A DNA stretch of 64,000 nt from contig NC_134530.1 in the NCBI RefSeq assembly GCF_050624435.1, forward strand, positions 149,024,721 through 149,088,720, given 5' to 3'. Shown one piece after another: positions 32,691 to 43,720 of this stretch. Source of the DNA: Tenrec ecaudatus. Lineage: Eukaryota > Chordata > Mammalia > Afrosoricida > Tenrecidae. Each line of letters begins with the position of its first letter. Positions within the stretch are counted from its first letter, which is position 1. Made by a program: the position numbers and the translations under genes. The notes beneath the pieces were generated by a model. The model was not told the origin of the DNA. It did not search any database and saw nothing but the letters and a program-made list of their open reading frames with translations.

Positions 32691-34311
32691 CAGTCATGCA
32701 GTCATTGATGCAGAGAAATGTGGGGCCATAAGCAGCGGACATACCGATGTAAGGCTCACAATGCGACAGAATCAGTGGCCTGTCGTTCATTCCCTGAGCC
32801 AATGTTTTAAAGGGCCGTGCAGAACACAATTACTGCTGCGCTCTGAGATGGAGAGATTGTTTCTGTAGGAGACCTGTGTTCATTGGCAGTCTTTCACTTA
32901 GGCGCATTTGTCCTCTCTGTTCTATTTGCCTTTAACGCCTAGGTTTTGTGTGAGCCTGAATCTCCTGACAATTGGCACCTGTCTTTGACTGAGTTCTGAG
33001 CACAGCTGAGAGATCCTGGTTGCAAGAGAATGACATTCTGTTCTAACCACTAACGTGATTGGGGCATGGCCTTTTTCCACATATGTAAGTTGAGGCCTTG
33101 GGCACCATGGTTGTTAATGAGGCTATATGACTCTTGCATCCAGCTCAGGCAATGGGCTGCCAAAGTCCATGCCGATGGTGGCCGTCACCAGCGACCTGCT
33201 CGGTGCCTGCTGACCTTGGTTGGATTCATTAGGTGGTGCTGTCATGAGCCTGATCTACTGTGCCTTACATTCAGCAGCCGCAGAAGCTACCAGATTGTGG
33301 TCTCTCTTTCAACTTTGGATTCACCAGCCCTCTATAGCTACCCAGCCTCTGCTAGGTAGCAGGATAGGGGGCTGTTCCTCTCCACGCCTAGCAGTCCCTT
33401 ACAGCAAGTTGGAAGCCTATAAAGGCTAAAGGGCATGCGTAAATTCAGGCCCTGGAGGCTGGAAGGCGTTACACGTGGGTGGGCCCCATTCTAGGCCAGG
33501 TGGGCTTAATTCAGCCAATGAGGTCAACCAGCACCATCGACCACGCCTCCCTGCGCAGGCCCTACAAAAGCCTGAACCAGGAGACCACCCTCTCTTTTCC
33601 AACTACTCCTCTGTGGTTTTGCGTGGCAGGCCCTCGTGTCTCTCTCTCTGTGGCCTCGTCGCCACGTGGGTGTGAGTGCCATGAGGGTGCTTGTGTTCAG
33701 TTTCTGTAACGCCTGACATTGCTTCTATCCTTTATAGAAACCTACTTGGATCACAAACTAGGCGTCCGAGTGACTTCTTTCTCATGTGAAGCCAACGACC
33801 GAGGCATATTCCACCGTATGAATCTAACACCTCCTGCAACTTTATCAGCAGAACAATGGCTTTATTCACTTGCCACCTCCACAGGAAGGCCCCTCAAAGC
33901 TGAAAGCAACTTGAAGGAGGTTAAGGACGACGCTAGCAGCCTACCGGCGAGTCTGCTGATCATGACGTCAGTCGTTCCCAGGGTCCAGAAAGATGAGGCT
34001 TTCTGATGCCTTTGAGAGATTCCCAGGCTTGGAAACCTACACGAGTAGTTCCATTATGCAGTTGCTGTGACTGGGAATGGACTGGATGACAGTTAAGTCT
34101 GCTTTGAGGATCCACATTGATCCAGAAAACAGTTGTCCAAGTCTCAGCCACATGATGGAGTAGCTTCTTCCCTCAGTCTCAGCCACTGAAGAACACCGCA
34201 AGGAAATGAAACTGGATTTGTGGCCCCCAGATATAATGAAAATGCTTAGATATTTTTCTTAGTGATGTGGTATACAATTAAAATTGTGTTGAGATGGTGA
34301 AAAAAGAAATT
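32691..34311. other. Unclassified insertion in the RTE, possibly an LTR-type fossil
   Basis: About 1.6 kb of unrelated sequence separates two RTE segments. Bases 33,510-33,620 carry promoter-like boxes (AGCCAATGAGG; CTACAAAAGCC about 40 bp on), as in an LTR U3. A partial AfroSINE lies at about 33,965-34,110. I see no coding domain and cannot name the family. Confidence 0.35.
33965..34110 (+). repeat. AfroSINE fragment
   Basis: AGAAAGATGAGGCTTTCTGA and GCAGTTGCTGTGACTGGGAATGGACTGGATG (34,060-34,090) are the central and 3' SINE parts. Confidence 0.6.
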
Positions 34312-34536
34312 AGAATACAGTGACCTGGTTAGCTGTCTGGAAGAGATCCATATTTGTATCTATTCAAAAGAATACAGAATTTATTGAAATACAGAAATTA
34401 TTGAACATCATATCACAGATAAGTACATTTTGGCTGAATTAAAAAATGGTTACAGCAGCACATTGACAGGAAACTGCCAGAAATTCAAGTCAAATTTAGA
34501 AGAGGATGTGGAGTAAGGGATGTTATTGCTAATTGT

Positions 34537-34990
34537 GGGGGTTACATAATCTCCTGCCAACTTGAGTGAAGGGGTGGAGTATAGCCTGTCAATCCGGTCA
34601 CAGTTTGATGACCAAATTTGGAAGTGCTATGAAGATAAATGGCTCACTGGAGACCAGACCCACTCTCTCTGCCTTCCCTGTCCTGCTGTTGAGAAACTTA
34701 GAGAGCTGGACTGGACACATGGAGACCCACGCCAGCACTGAGATGCTTCCACCGCCACTGGATCCACAAGACTTTGCACCCACTGGCATGTGATCTTCCT
34801 TCATTTGGCATCATTGCATGTGTTGTGTGAGCCTGAAGAGGAATTTACAGACTGGCATGGGACATATGGGCTAATAGCAGACTTATGGAGTTGATCTGGA
34901 CTGGGCTGAAATTTAAAAAATATATAAAATTACTCTCTATAAAGCTTTTTCTTACATACATGTTTCTCTACTCAACTCAGACTAACACAT
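34537..34990 (-). repeat. Family X, copy 4
   Basis: This is the reverse complement of copy 3. It starts GGTTACATAATCTCCTGCCA and ends TTTCTCTACTCAACTCAGAC-TAACACA. It splits the RTE between GTTATTGCTAATTGT and AATGTCAGATGGATTTTGGC. Confidence 0.7.
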
Positions 34991-35856
34991 TAATGTCAGA
35001 TGGATTTTGGCTGAAAGCAGGATGTGCCAGCAAGATGCTTACCTGTTTTACTAACTCTGAAAATATATTTGACTATGTGGCTCATAACACATTCTAGAAC
35101 ATGTTGTAAAGAATGGAGAGTCCAGAACACTTAACTGTGCTCATGTCAAACCTGTGCACAGAACAAAAGGCAGTTTGAAGTCTGCAAGGGTATACTGTAT
35201 GGTTTAAATTCAGGAATGATCTGCATCGGGTTATATCTTTTTACCATGTTTATTTAATGTTTTGCTGAGCAAATAATCTGAGAAGTTGGACTATAAGAAG
35301 ATTGAAATATCAGGACTGGAAGAAGATTCATTAGCAACCTTCCATATGCAAATGACATAAGCTTGCTTGCTGAAAGTAAAGAGGGACTTGAAGCACCTGT
35401 CAATAAACTACCGTGTTCAGTGTGGATTATATTTCATTATAAAGAAAACAAAAATACAAGTAGCGTTTTTAATAGCTAGCATCATTATAAAAAGAGAAAA
35501 GATTGAAGTTGCAAAGCATTTCATTTTAATTGGATCCACATCAATGTCCATGGAAGCAGCCAGTCAAGAAATCAAACAAAGTATTGTAGGGGAAATGTGC
35601 TACCAAAGACCTCTTTAAAGTGCTAGAAAGCAAAGCTGCCACTTTGAGGACTCAGGTGTTCCTGCCCCAAGCCATGGTATTTTCAATCACTTCGTATGCA
35701 TGGGAAAGCTGGTCAAAGATGAGGGAAGACTGGAGGGCCTATGGGTTTGAATGATGATGTTGCCAAAGATTACTGACGATACCGCGGGCTTCTAGAAGAA
35801 GGAATAAATCTGTGCCAGAAGAAGTAAGGCGGAATGCTCTTTAAATGGGAAGATGG

Positions 35857-37813
35857 TCCCGGCCAGCCCCCCCACCCCTAAGAATTTATTTCAAAAGATG
35901 GCATTGAATCTGCAGCTCCGGGAGAGGGACATATCTGATCAGAGCACATGGGTGCTAATGAAGGGGGAGGAGAGAGTGGAGCACATTCTGGCCCACCAGG
36001 CCTTGAGGATGATGACCCCAAGTAGAGCAGCCAGTCCACAGAGAGAACCACATGGCCAGCCCCACTATGAGACATGACGCCCCTCACTGACCCATAGTTC
36101 TACAGAGGACAACACCGGAGACACAGTGTGGGAATTGTACCCTATCTGATCCCGCCACACCGAGGCAAAACACTAGGGCGTGCAACAGAACAACCAGGGA
36201 ACAGAGCGGCAAGATCCCCAGAGAATGCTGAAGGTAGACTTTGGGGTCAGGGCATGGTGCCTAGACAGAATGGACTGGAAAACACTCCAAAAGGCCAATA
36301 AACAGTTCTTGAACTAACTACAAGCTTTTCTTCCTTGTTGTGTTGTGTTTTGTTTCTTTGTCATTGGTTTGTTGTTGTTGGATTGTTGTATATTGTTGTT
36401 TGGTTTTGCTCTGTCTTGTTTCTCTGTATGTTTTTATCTCCGTAGGTCTGTCTAAATAAGATAAGCTGGATAAACAACCTGGAGGAGAAAACAACGGGAC
36501 CCACAGTTCTGGGGGGGGGGGCATGGGAAAGGAGGAGGTGGGGGGAAAGGTAGTGGTGTTAACAAACCCAGGGACAAAGGAACAAGTGATCCAAATCGGT
36601 GGTGAGGAGGGTGTAGGAGGCCTGGTAGGGCACGATCAAGGGTAATGTAACAAAGAGGAATTGCTGAAACCCTGGTGGGGACTGAGCATGATAGTGGGAC
36701 AGGAGGAAAGTTAAGGGAAATAGAAGAAAGAGCTGGGAGGCAAATATAGAGGTCTAGATAAAGACATGTATATATGCAAACATATTTATATATGAGGATG
36801 GGGAAATAGATCTATGTGCATATATTTATAGGTTTAGTATTAAGGTAGCAGAAGGACATTGGGTCTCCACTCAAGTACTCCCTCAATGCAAGAATACTTT
36901 CTTGTATTAAATTGGCATTCTATGATGCTCACCTTCCCTAGGCAACTGCTGAAGACAAAGTGGGTGAATAAGCAAATGTGGTGAAGAAAGATGATGGTGC
37001 CTGGCTATCAAAAGAGATAGTGTCTGGGGTCTTAAAGGCTTGAAGGTAAACAAGCGGCCATCTAGCTCAGAAGCAACAAAGCCCGCATGGAAGAAGCACA
37101 CCAGCCTTTGCGATCATGAGGTGTTGAAGGGATCAGGTATCAGGCATCATCAGAACAAATATCTTATCATAGTGAATGACAATGACTGGGAGTGGTGAGT
37201 AGAGACTCAAAGCCCATTTGTCGGCCATTGGAGATCCCCTTGCAGAGGGGTCTCAGGAGGAGACAAGTCAGACAGGGTGGGATGTAGCAATGATGAAAAA
37301 TACAACTTTCCTCTAGTTCCTAAATGCTTCCTTCCCCCCACCCCCCAACACCATCATGATCCCAATTGTACCTTGCAAGTCTGGCTAGACCGGAGGATGG
37401 ACACTGGTACAGATAGGAACTGGAAACACAGGGAATCCAGGGTGGATGATCCCTTCAGGACCAGTGGTGTGAGTGGTGATACTGGGAGGGTAGAAGGAGG
37501 GTGCGTTGGAAAGGGGAAACCAATTACAAGGATCTACATGTGATCTCCTCTCTGGGGGATAGACAACAGAAAAGTAGGTGAGGGGAGATATCAGACAGGG
37601 CAAGATATAACAAAATAATAATTTATAAATTATCAAGGGTTCATGAGGGAGGGAGGGGAAAAATGAGGAGCTGATGCCAGGGGCTTAAGTGGAGAACAAA
37701 TGTTTTGAGAATGACGAGGGCAACGAATGTACAAATGTGCTTTACACAATTGATGTATGTATGGATTGGGATAAGAGTTGTATGAGCCCCTAACAAAATG
37801 ATTTTAAAAAAAA
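35857..37813 (+). repeat. Longest LINE 3'-end copy (1.96 kb), inside the RTE
   Basis: Target repeats GGGAAGATGG lie at 35,847-35,856 and 37,814-37,823. The copy has no long open frame. A T/G-rich stretch (36,335-36,425) and a G-rich tract (36,511-36,552) like those of L1 3' UTRs precede the shared 1.4 kb seen in the other copies. The end is GAGCCCCTAACAAAATGATT plus an A-run. Confidence 0.85.
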
Positions 37814-37949
37814 GGGAAGATGGGTAGATTTTGTTTCATGTACTCTGGACGTATCATTTAGAGGGCCCAGTCTCTTGAGGGTCATCATGCTTAGTAGAGA
37901 GTTACAAAAAGAGAGGAAGATCCCCAATGACCTGGATTAACATCAAAAC

Positions 37950-38128
37950 AAACAAACAAACTGGATTTTATAGGAAAGGGAGAACTGCCCCCTTTGGGTT
38001 TCTGAGACTGTAACTCTTTATGGGAGTAGAAAGCCCTGCTTTCCTCCTCCGGAGTGACTGGTGGTTTCAAAATATGGGCCTTGCATTTAGCAACCCAAGT
38101 CATAACATGATGCCACCAGAACTCCTTT
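37950..38128 (-). repeat. AfroSINE inside the RTE
   Basis: A minus-strand copy starts with an (AAAC)n run and ends GATGCCACCAGAACTCCTT, just before the RTE resumes with TGGATTGACACAGTGG. Confidence 0.82.
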
Positions 38129-38514
38129 GGATTGACACAGTGGCAGCAAAAATGGGCTCAAACGTAACAATTTTGAGGATAGGGCAGGATGGGGCAGTTG
38201 TGCAAACAGATGGCATGAGTTGGAACTAACTGAAGAAAACCCAATAATAACAGCAGAGCACAGTGTCACCTAGCCTACTTAAAAATGCCCTCCACTTTAG
38301 GGATCAGAGCATTTTAAACAGCAGAAAGCATTGTACATCTCACAGAATCTCTTGGTGCTGGGAGATAGATGGTGACTGTTAACCTAATTGCTTGAAGTGT
38401 TCTCTTTCCTAGCATTTTGTGCACCGTTTCCTGAGTACCACTCCGAGACCATTCGCTCACTATGTTTTGAGGGATTATATTCTGTGTTTGGTTGATTCTC
38501 ACCTTTTAATGGAA

Positions 38515-38722
38515 ATATACTCACTGCCATAGAGTCAATTCCGACTCTTTGTGACCCTCTAGGACAGGGTAGAACTGCCTCTGTGAGTTCTGGACTGTAA
38601 GTTTCCACTTCACAGGAGTGAACGGCCTTGTGTTTTACCCTCAGAGCTGCTGGTAGTGGTTTTGAACTGCTGACCTTGTGGTTAGTGTCCCAACATAACC
38701 ACTATTCTAACAAGGCTCCTTT
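38515..38722 (-). repeat. AfroSINE, near full length
   Basis: TACTCACTGCCATAGAGTC, TAGGACAGGGTAGAACTGCC and TTTTGAACTGCTGACCTTG are in order, and the copy ends at AACAAGGCTCC. Confidence 0.87.
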
Positions 38723-39205
38723 AAAGTATTGGGGAGCAAGAATGTTACTTTGAGGACTAAGGTATCACTGACCCAAGCTATGATATTTTCAATCCTCTCA
38801 TACGCAGTAAGAGTTGGACACTGAACAATGGAAGCATTTGAACTACAGTGCTGGCGCCGAATATTGAAATTACCACGGACTGCCAAAAGAACAAACAGAT
38901 CTATCTTGGAAGAAGTACAGTCAGAATGCCCCCTCGAGCTGAGGATGGCAAGACTTAGTCTTACATAATTTGGCATGATATCAAGAGAGACCATTCCCCG
39001 GAGACGGGACATCATACTTAGTCCAGCGGAGAGGCATCGAAAGAGAGGAAGGCACTGGACGAGAGGGATTGACAGTGGCTGCAAGCAATGGGTTCAAACA
39101 TGAGACAAGTTGTGAGGCTGGCGCAGAACCCGGCAGTGTTTAGTTGGTTCTGCTGTATGTAGAGTCACTATGAGCAGGGACAGACTGGATGGTACCCACA
39201 ACGAT
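38723..39205 (+). repeat. RTE LINE 3' end, second copy
   Basis: It carries GACTAAGGTATCACTGACCC, GACTGCCAAAAGAACAAACA, ATCTTGGAAGAAGTACAGTC and the terminal GAGTCACTATGAGCAGGGAC. It abuts the HIPK1 CpG island about 130 bp on. Confidence 0.8.
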
Positions 39206-39339
39206 GCAAATATCAGTTTCCAAGGCGGCAATGGGAGGGGTCCTGAAGCGTCACGTGGAGGCTTGCGGATTCTGTCCACGGACGTCAGACAGCTGAAACA
39301 TCTCCACATGGCAACGGAACATTGCAACCTACGTGGAGG

Positions 39340-40310
39340 CGCCTCCTCACCAGCAGGAGGGCTTCCCGAGTAGGCGCGCCTCCCCAGGTGCGGCCCGATC
39401 TCTGGTGGGTGTCACACTAGCTCGTGCTGATATCACACTGGCGGCTATGACATTTAGCCGCAGGCTCTCCTACCGCCACCAAACATCTTTAAAGCAGCGC
39501 AGAGTCAGCCATGCGAAGGGGGCGGGGCATCCGGCTCTTCCAAGCCATCCACGCTGGCTCCTCACGGGGGCCCATCCACTCCCGGTGCCACCAGCACTAG
39601 GCTGGCGTCCTAGTCGGCCGGCGCCCCAGCACTTCCGCCTCAGCAGGCGTCATGGCGCGGACGGGTGAGTCTGGCGAGGCGGGGCCACCGGATGGGGGCG
39701 GCTGCTCGGCGCTCAGCTCGTCGCGTCTGGCGGCAACGGCGGCGGGGAAGCTGGGGGCCCGGCGGTGGCCCCGGACGGCGGCGGGAGGCCGGAGCGGGAG
39801 CGCGCGGGGCCGGAGCGGTGGCGGCGGGAAGGGGCCGGGGTGGCGGAGTGGGCGGGAGGCTGAGGGGGCTCCCCCGCGGCACGGGCGCGGGGCTGGCTCC
39901 GGGGGGCGGGGGCCGGGGCCCGGGCTGGCTCTCGCGGGGGCTATGATGACCCGGCGGCGGGGCCCCGGATCGCGTCTCCTCCGTCGTTTCCTCACGGCAG
40001 CCCCAGCTCGCGGCTGAGAACCAGACACACCGGCGGTGAGTCGGGGCCGGCGGGCGGGCGGGCGCGCGAGGGCCTCTGCCGGGAGCGATCCCCCCTCGGC
40101 GCCCCGAGGCGGGGCCGGGCCGGGCCGGCTGTGGGGGCTCCGCGGGGTTGGGATGTGGGGCGCCTCCTTCTGCGCGACCCCCTCCCCCCACCCAGGACCC
40201 GGCGCCGCGTCTGCTCACGGGCGTGTTAGGGGATTGCGTTTCCCAGAAAGTGGGGACGCTCGGGCTTGTTTTCCGGGCAACTCCCCCCCCCCGCCCCCTT
40301 GCCACTTCTC
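39340..40310 (+). promoter_or_regulatory. HIPK1: CpG-island promoter of HIPK1
   Basis: The sequence switches abruptly to GC-rich, CpG-dense DNA with no repeats. Visible motifs include GGGGGCGGGGC (Sp/KLF type, about 39,518), ACTTCCGCC (ETS type, 39,631) and CATGGCGCGG (YY1-like, 39,651). There is no clear TATA box, which fits a broad housekeeping-type promoter. The start site is probably near 39,600, but this is inference. The minus-strand open frames of up to 221 codons here reflect GC content. Confidence 0.85.
39600..40035 (+). other. HIPK1: HIPK1 exon 1 region (two candidate splice donors)
   Basis: Two strong donor sites are visible: ACGG|GTGAGT (exon end 39,664) and CGGCG|GTGAGT (exon end 40,035). 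Either could end a first exon that splices to the acceptor at 52,139/52,140. With the first donor, an ATG at 39,652 in good initiation context (GTCATGG) reads ATG GCG CGG ACG G|GT ATG GCA, so MARTG would be placed in frame before MASQL. With the second, exon 1 would be untranslated or use another frame. The transcript start and the choice of donor cannot be settled from sequence. Confidence 0.6.
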
Positions 40311-42609
40311 TTCTGGGCGTGTTGTTGTCCTTAAGTGACTGGGGGCCGCCTTACGTCTCCTCACCCGGCCGGTTTTTCCCTGGCTGTCGTGGCCAGTTCC
40401 CACCGTGGGGCTCGTGCGAGTGTATTTCTCCGCTCGGCTCGTCTCCAGGGTCTAAGGCTATGCCTGTTCGAGTCCAGGAGGCGGTGTCTGGAGAGGATGG
40501 TGGGGTGAGTGGCCTGGACGCCTTCTTAACCTGTCCCCTAATGTGCTGTAATGGTTGCATGTGTAATTTGTTGTGGTGGAGATTGCGTGAGTCCAGCCCA
40601 CCCGATGTGCATCGGTGCACCGCAGATCTCGTGGGCTGGCCCAAAGGGAAACCGGTTCCCTTATTTACGCTCTCAGAGCTGTCGTTAGAACAACAACAAC
40701 AACAACAAAGATGTGCACGGAAACTTGGTTAGCGCTCACACTGTGGGGTAGAGGCCCTTTTTGTCCTTAGCAACCTAGACCGGGGCGCAGTCGCTCAGCC
40801 TCCCGGAGCGCTGGTCGAACTAAGCTTCAGTTTGTTGTGGTGACAAACCTGAGATCAACGGCCTCTGTTTATGGTTGGGCGAGCTTTCTTTACTGTTTAG
40901 GTAGGGTGGGGTAGGGGTGGGAGATCGGGGATTAGGGAAGGGCAAGGGGTGCCAACCTCCAGCTAGCTTCCATGTGTTTCCCTCCACTGAAACCACTGAC
41001 TCACTGATAGACTCATCTTGGATGCTTTCTTGTCATTTTGGGAATTCTCAGTAACCTCATCAAAAAACTCAATTTCAACTCGAGACTTTTCTGCCTCACT
41101 CCTTTCTTCAGCTTATTTGTCTCCTAGTAACTGATGCAAACAGCGTGGTGGCTTCCTGGGCCAGATCAAGTGGGGGTAAAGTAAGTGGCTGATGCTCTCT
41201 GTCAAACCTGCAATTTTACTCTTGTTTGTGTAAAGCTATTTTTGACTTTTGGTCTGTAGGGTTTTTTCTTCTTCTTCTTTTTCCTTTTAAGATGATAGAG
41301 AATGCAAACCACTACCAGCTTTCCCCCCCTTCTTTTTTTCTTCAGTCTTACAAAACTTTAAGGCTTTCAGTAAAAGCTTTAAATATCTACTGACAAGACA
41401 TTTTACCAGTAGTTGTTCAGGTGGTGGTTTTGGCTCCTTGCATGTAATTATCTCAGGTCTGTGTTACCCCGCTGGCATGGCGGTAAGGTGAGCAGTGTCA
41501 GAGATTGTAAGATACTGTTTCTGACTTGAGGGGGATTTGGGTAAAGAACTTCTTGGAATTGGAGGAAGGGTAGCTAGGTAAACATCCCAGGGAGTAAAAT
41601 GGTGAATGAGATCTTGTGAATATTGTTGGCCTATTGTAGAGTAGGCATTTTGCTGGTGACCACTTTATGACTGTATAGTTTATCTCATCTCTGGAAAGAT
41701 TGCAACTTTATGGGTCCTAGATAAATTGATAACAAACCAGAACTCCTAAAAGAAGGGGGGGTGGGGGGAAGGTAATCTCAAAGTTCACAGTTCTCTGGAA
41801 AAAATAATTCTTTCATTCTGTGGTTTTGTTTTTATAAGCACAGCTCAGCAGTCCGTGGTGTGTTGGTAGAAGCCAGTGAGCCAAATCTGCCTGGCAAATT
41901 TCTTACACTTGGAATTTGTGCAGCTTGTTGTTAGTTATACATTGTGATGGGCCCTTTTGTAATTTGAAGATGTTTTGCAAGTCTTTTTTAACTTTAAAAC
42001 ATTGTAGCACTGTAAATGTAGAGGTAGCAAAACACTTGGCATTTCAACAGTCTTTGATGTACAGATGAGTGACATTAAAATATGCTTGTCATGTTGCTGA
42101 ACATTGTGAACTTCCTGATCTCCCTTTTGTTTTCATCTTTGTGACAGTATTAAGCAATCTATGTGTTTTTCAGGGTTAAAGATATTTTAGTAATTTTAAT
42201 TCTTCCTCAGTTTCTTCCCATGCCACCCATGCCATGCTGAGTGCTGAGCATCAAGAAGATTTTCTTTTTCAGGTACCACTTCAGCAATTACTGATTTGCT
42301 GATCAGTCAGTCTTTTATTCTTTCTCTTCCTTCCGACTTTCTGTCTTCCTTTTAGGTGTTAAAACCTAACCCCTAAATACCTAATGGGTTTTTCTAGCAC
42401 ATGATTTGGCACTTAAATTTTTAACTCCTGTTTTAATTTTTTTTTCTAATTTAAAAAATGTGTTATATCACCTCAGCAACATTCTGAGCTCCTCAAAGAT
42501 TGAAAAACATACCTTGTATTTCTTTTGGATTCTTTAAGGATACCCGATTCAGTGCTTTCTCACAGTGCTTAATGAAGAAGGTTCAGAAAACCTAAATTCT
42601 TTGCAACTC

Positions 42610-42690
42610 CATAAACAACCCTTAGGACCCTCCCTGTAGGACAAAGCAGAACTGTGCCATTGGGTTTTTGTTTATTTGGGGCGGGGCAGT
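42610..42690 (-). repeat. AfroSINE fragment
   Basis: CCTGTAGGACAAAGCAGAACTG and the TGGGTTTTTG that follows resemble a short minus-strand SINE piece (about 42,632-42,669). Confidence 0.5.
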
Positions 42691-42783
42691 GTCTTCTGCT
42701 CTATTTTAACGAACCTCCACTTTCTAAACTAGCTTTCATTTTTTCATACCCCCTGACATACTGGCAAAAGTTATCTTATTCTT

Positions 42784-43005
42784 TTTTTTTCTTTACATTT
42801 TATTAGGGGCTCATACAACTCTTATCACAATCTATACATACACATACATCATTTGTATAAAGCACATCTGCACATTCCCTGCCCCAATCATTCTCAAAGC
42901 ATTTGCTCTCCACTTAAGCCCTTGGCATCAGGTCCTCTTTTTTTCCCCCTCCCCCCTGGCTCTCCCCTCCCTCATGTGCCCTTGGTAATTTATACATTTT
43001 TATTT
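42784..43005 (-). repeat. LINE 3'-end family, short copy
   Basis: A 5'-truncated copy of about 222 bp has perfect target repeats AGTTATCTTATTCTT (42,769-42,783 and 43,006-43,020). Confidence 0.88.
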
Positions 43006-43174
43006 AGTTATCTTATTCTTAAAGAGGTCCTCCTTTCCGCTGCCAAACTATTGTTACCTTACTAAGTTCTTGGGCCTCTGCTTGCAAAGCTAAACAGGGT
43101 TCTATCTTCTGTCTGTTTTATATTGATCTGTGTTTTGTTAAACTAGATTTTTTTTCATTTAGCTGGAAACACCC

Positions 43175-43720
43175 CCCCCCCCATTTTATTTTTTGTTGAA
43201 AATATACACAACACAGCAATCGCCAATTCACCAGTTTCTACGTGTTCAGTGACACTCTTTACAGAGTTTGAACTTGCAGCTTCTCAGACTCCTTCTGAGT
43301 TATTCTGCTCTCATTAATGTAAATGCACTGTCCCTAAGGTTCTGTGGGAATTTTGAGTTGTCCAATTCGATCCCTATAGACAGCTTGAGCGTAACGTTCA
43401 AGGCAGACATTCTTGACCTGGTAAACTAAACAATTACTTGGTTTCAGAAGACTGCAAGGGATAAGATTTTATCTAAACTTTAGAGGTACAGTTTTCTTTT
43501 TTTTTAAAAAAATTTTTTTATTTTAACAATTTATTGGGGCTGATACAATTCTTTTCACAGTTCATACATATACATACATCAATTGTATAAAGCACATCTG
43601 TACAGTCTTTGCCCTAATCATTTTTTTCTCTTTTCTTCTTTAGAGGTACAGTTTTCTTTTAAACTTTATAGACCTTGTAGATTTCCCTGTGCGCTTTTGT
43701 CATGTTGCTATCGATTTGCC
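43175..43720 (-). repeat. Afrotherian L1 3' UTR
   Basis: AAAATATACACAACACAGCA, AATTCACCAGTTTCTACGTG, TTCAGTGACACTC and GTTCAAGGCAGACATTCTTG match the antisense of an L1 3' UTR I know from afrotherian genomes. A short LINE splits it. Confidence 0.6.
43501..43637 (-). repeat. LINE double-tail fragment
   Basis: It consists only of the outer terminal unit and the T/C-rich linker of the doubled-tail type (CTTTGCCCTAATCATTTTTT then CTCTTTTCTT). Target repeats of about 23 bp (core TAGAGGTACAGTTTTCTTTT) lie at 43,478-43,500 and 43,638-43,660. Confidence 0.85.

Larger units (their letters stand above)
29245..38240 (+). repeat. Single RTE LINE copy scattered by at least six insertions
   Basis: RTE1_LA-like segments occur in the correct element order: 29,245-29,287, 30,764-31,431, about 32,620-32,690, about 34,312-34,536, about 34,991-35,856, 37,814-37,945 and 38,128-38,240. 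Landmarks are GTCACAAGAGACTCTGACACTTG (30,025 bp region: about 31,027-31,049), AATTGAGATGTTTCAACAAA, TGACAGGAAACTGCCAGAAA, CAAATGACATAAGC and TTTGGATTGACACAGTGGCA. In-frame stops make the reverse transcriptase non-functional. Confidence 0.8.

Noticed and set aside
39640-40305. Long minus-strand open frame (221 codons) across the CpG island
   Set aside because: Stops are rare in GC-rich DNA. The translation is low-complexity Pro/Arg/Ala with no domain, and overlapping frames are open too.
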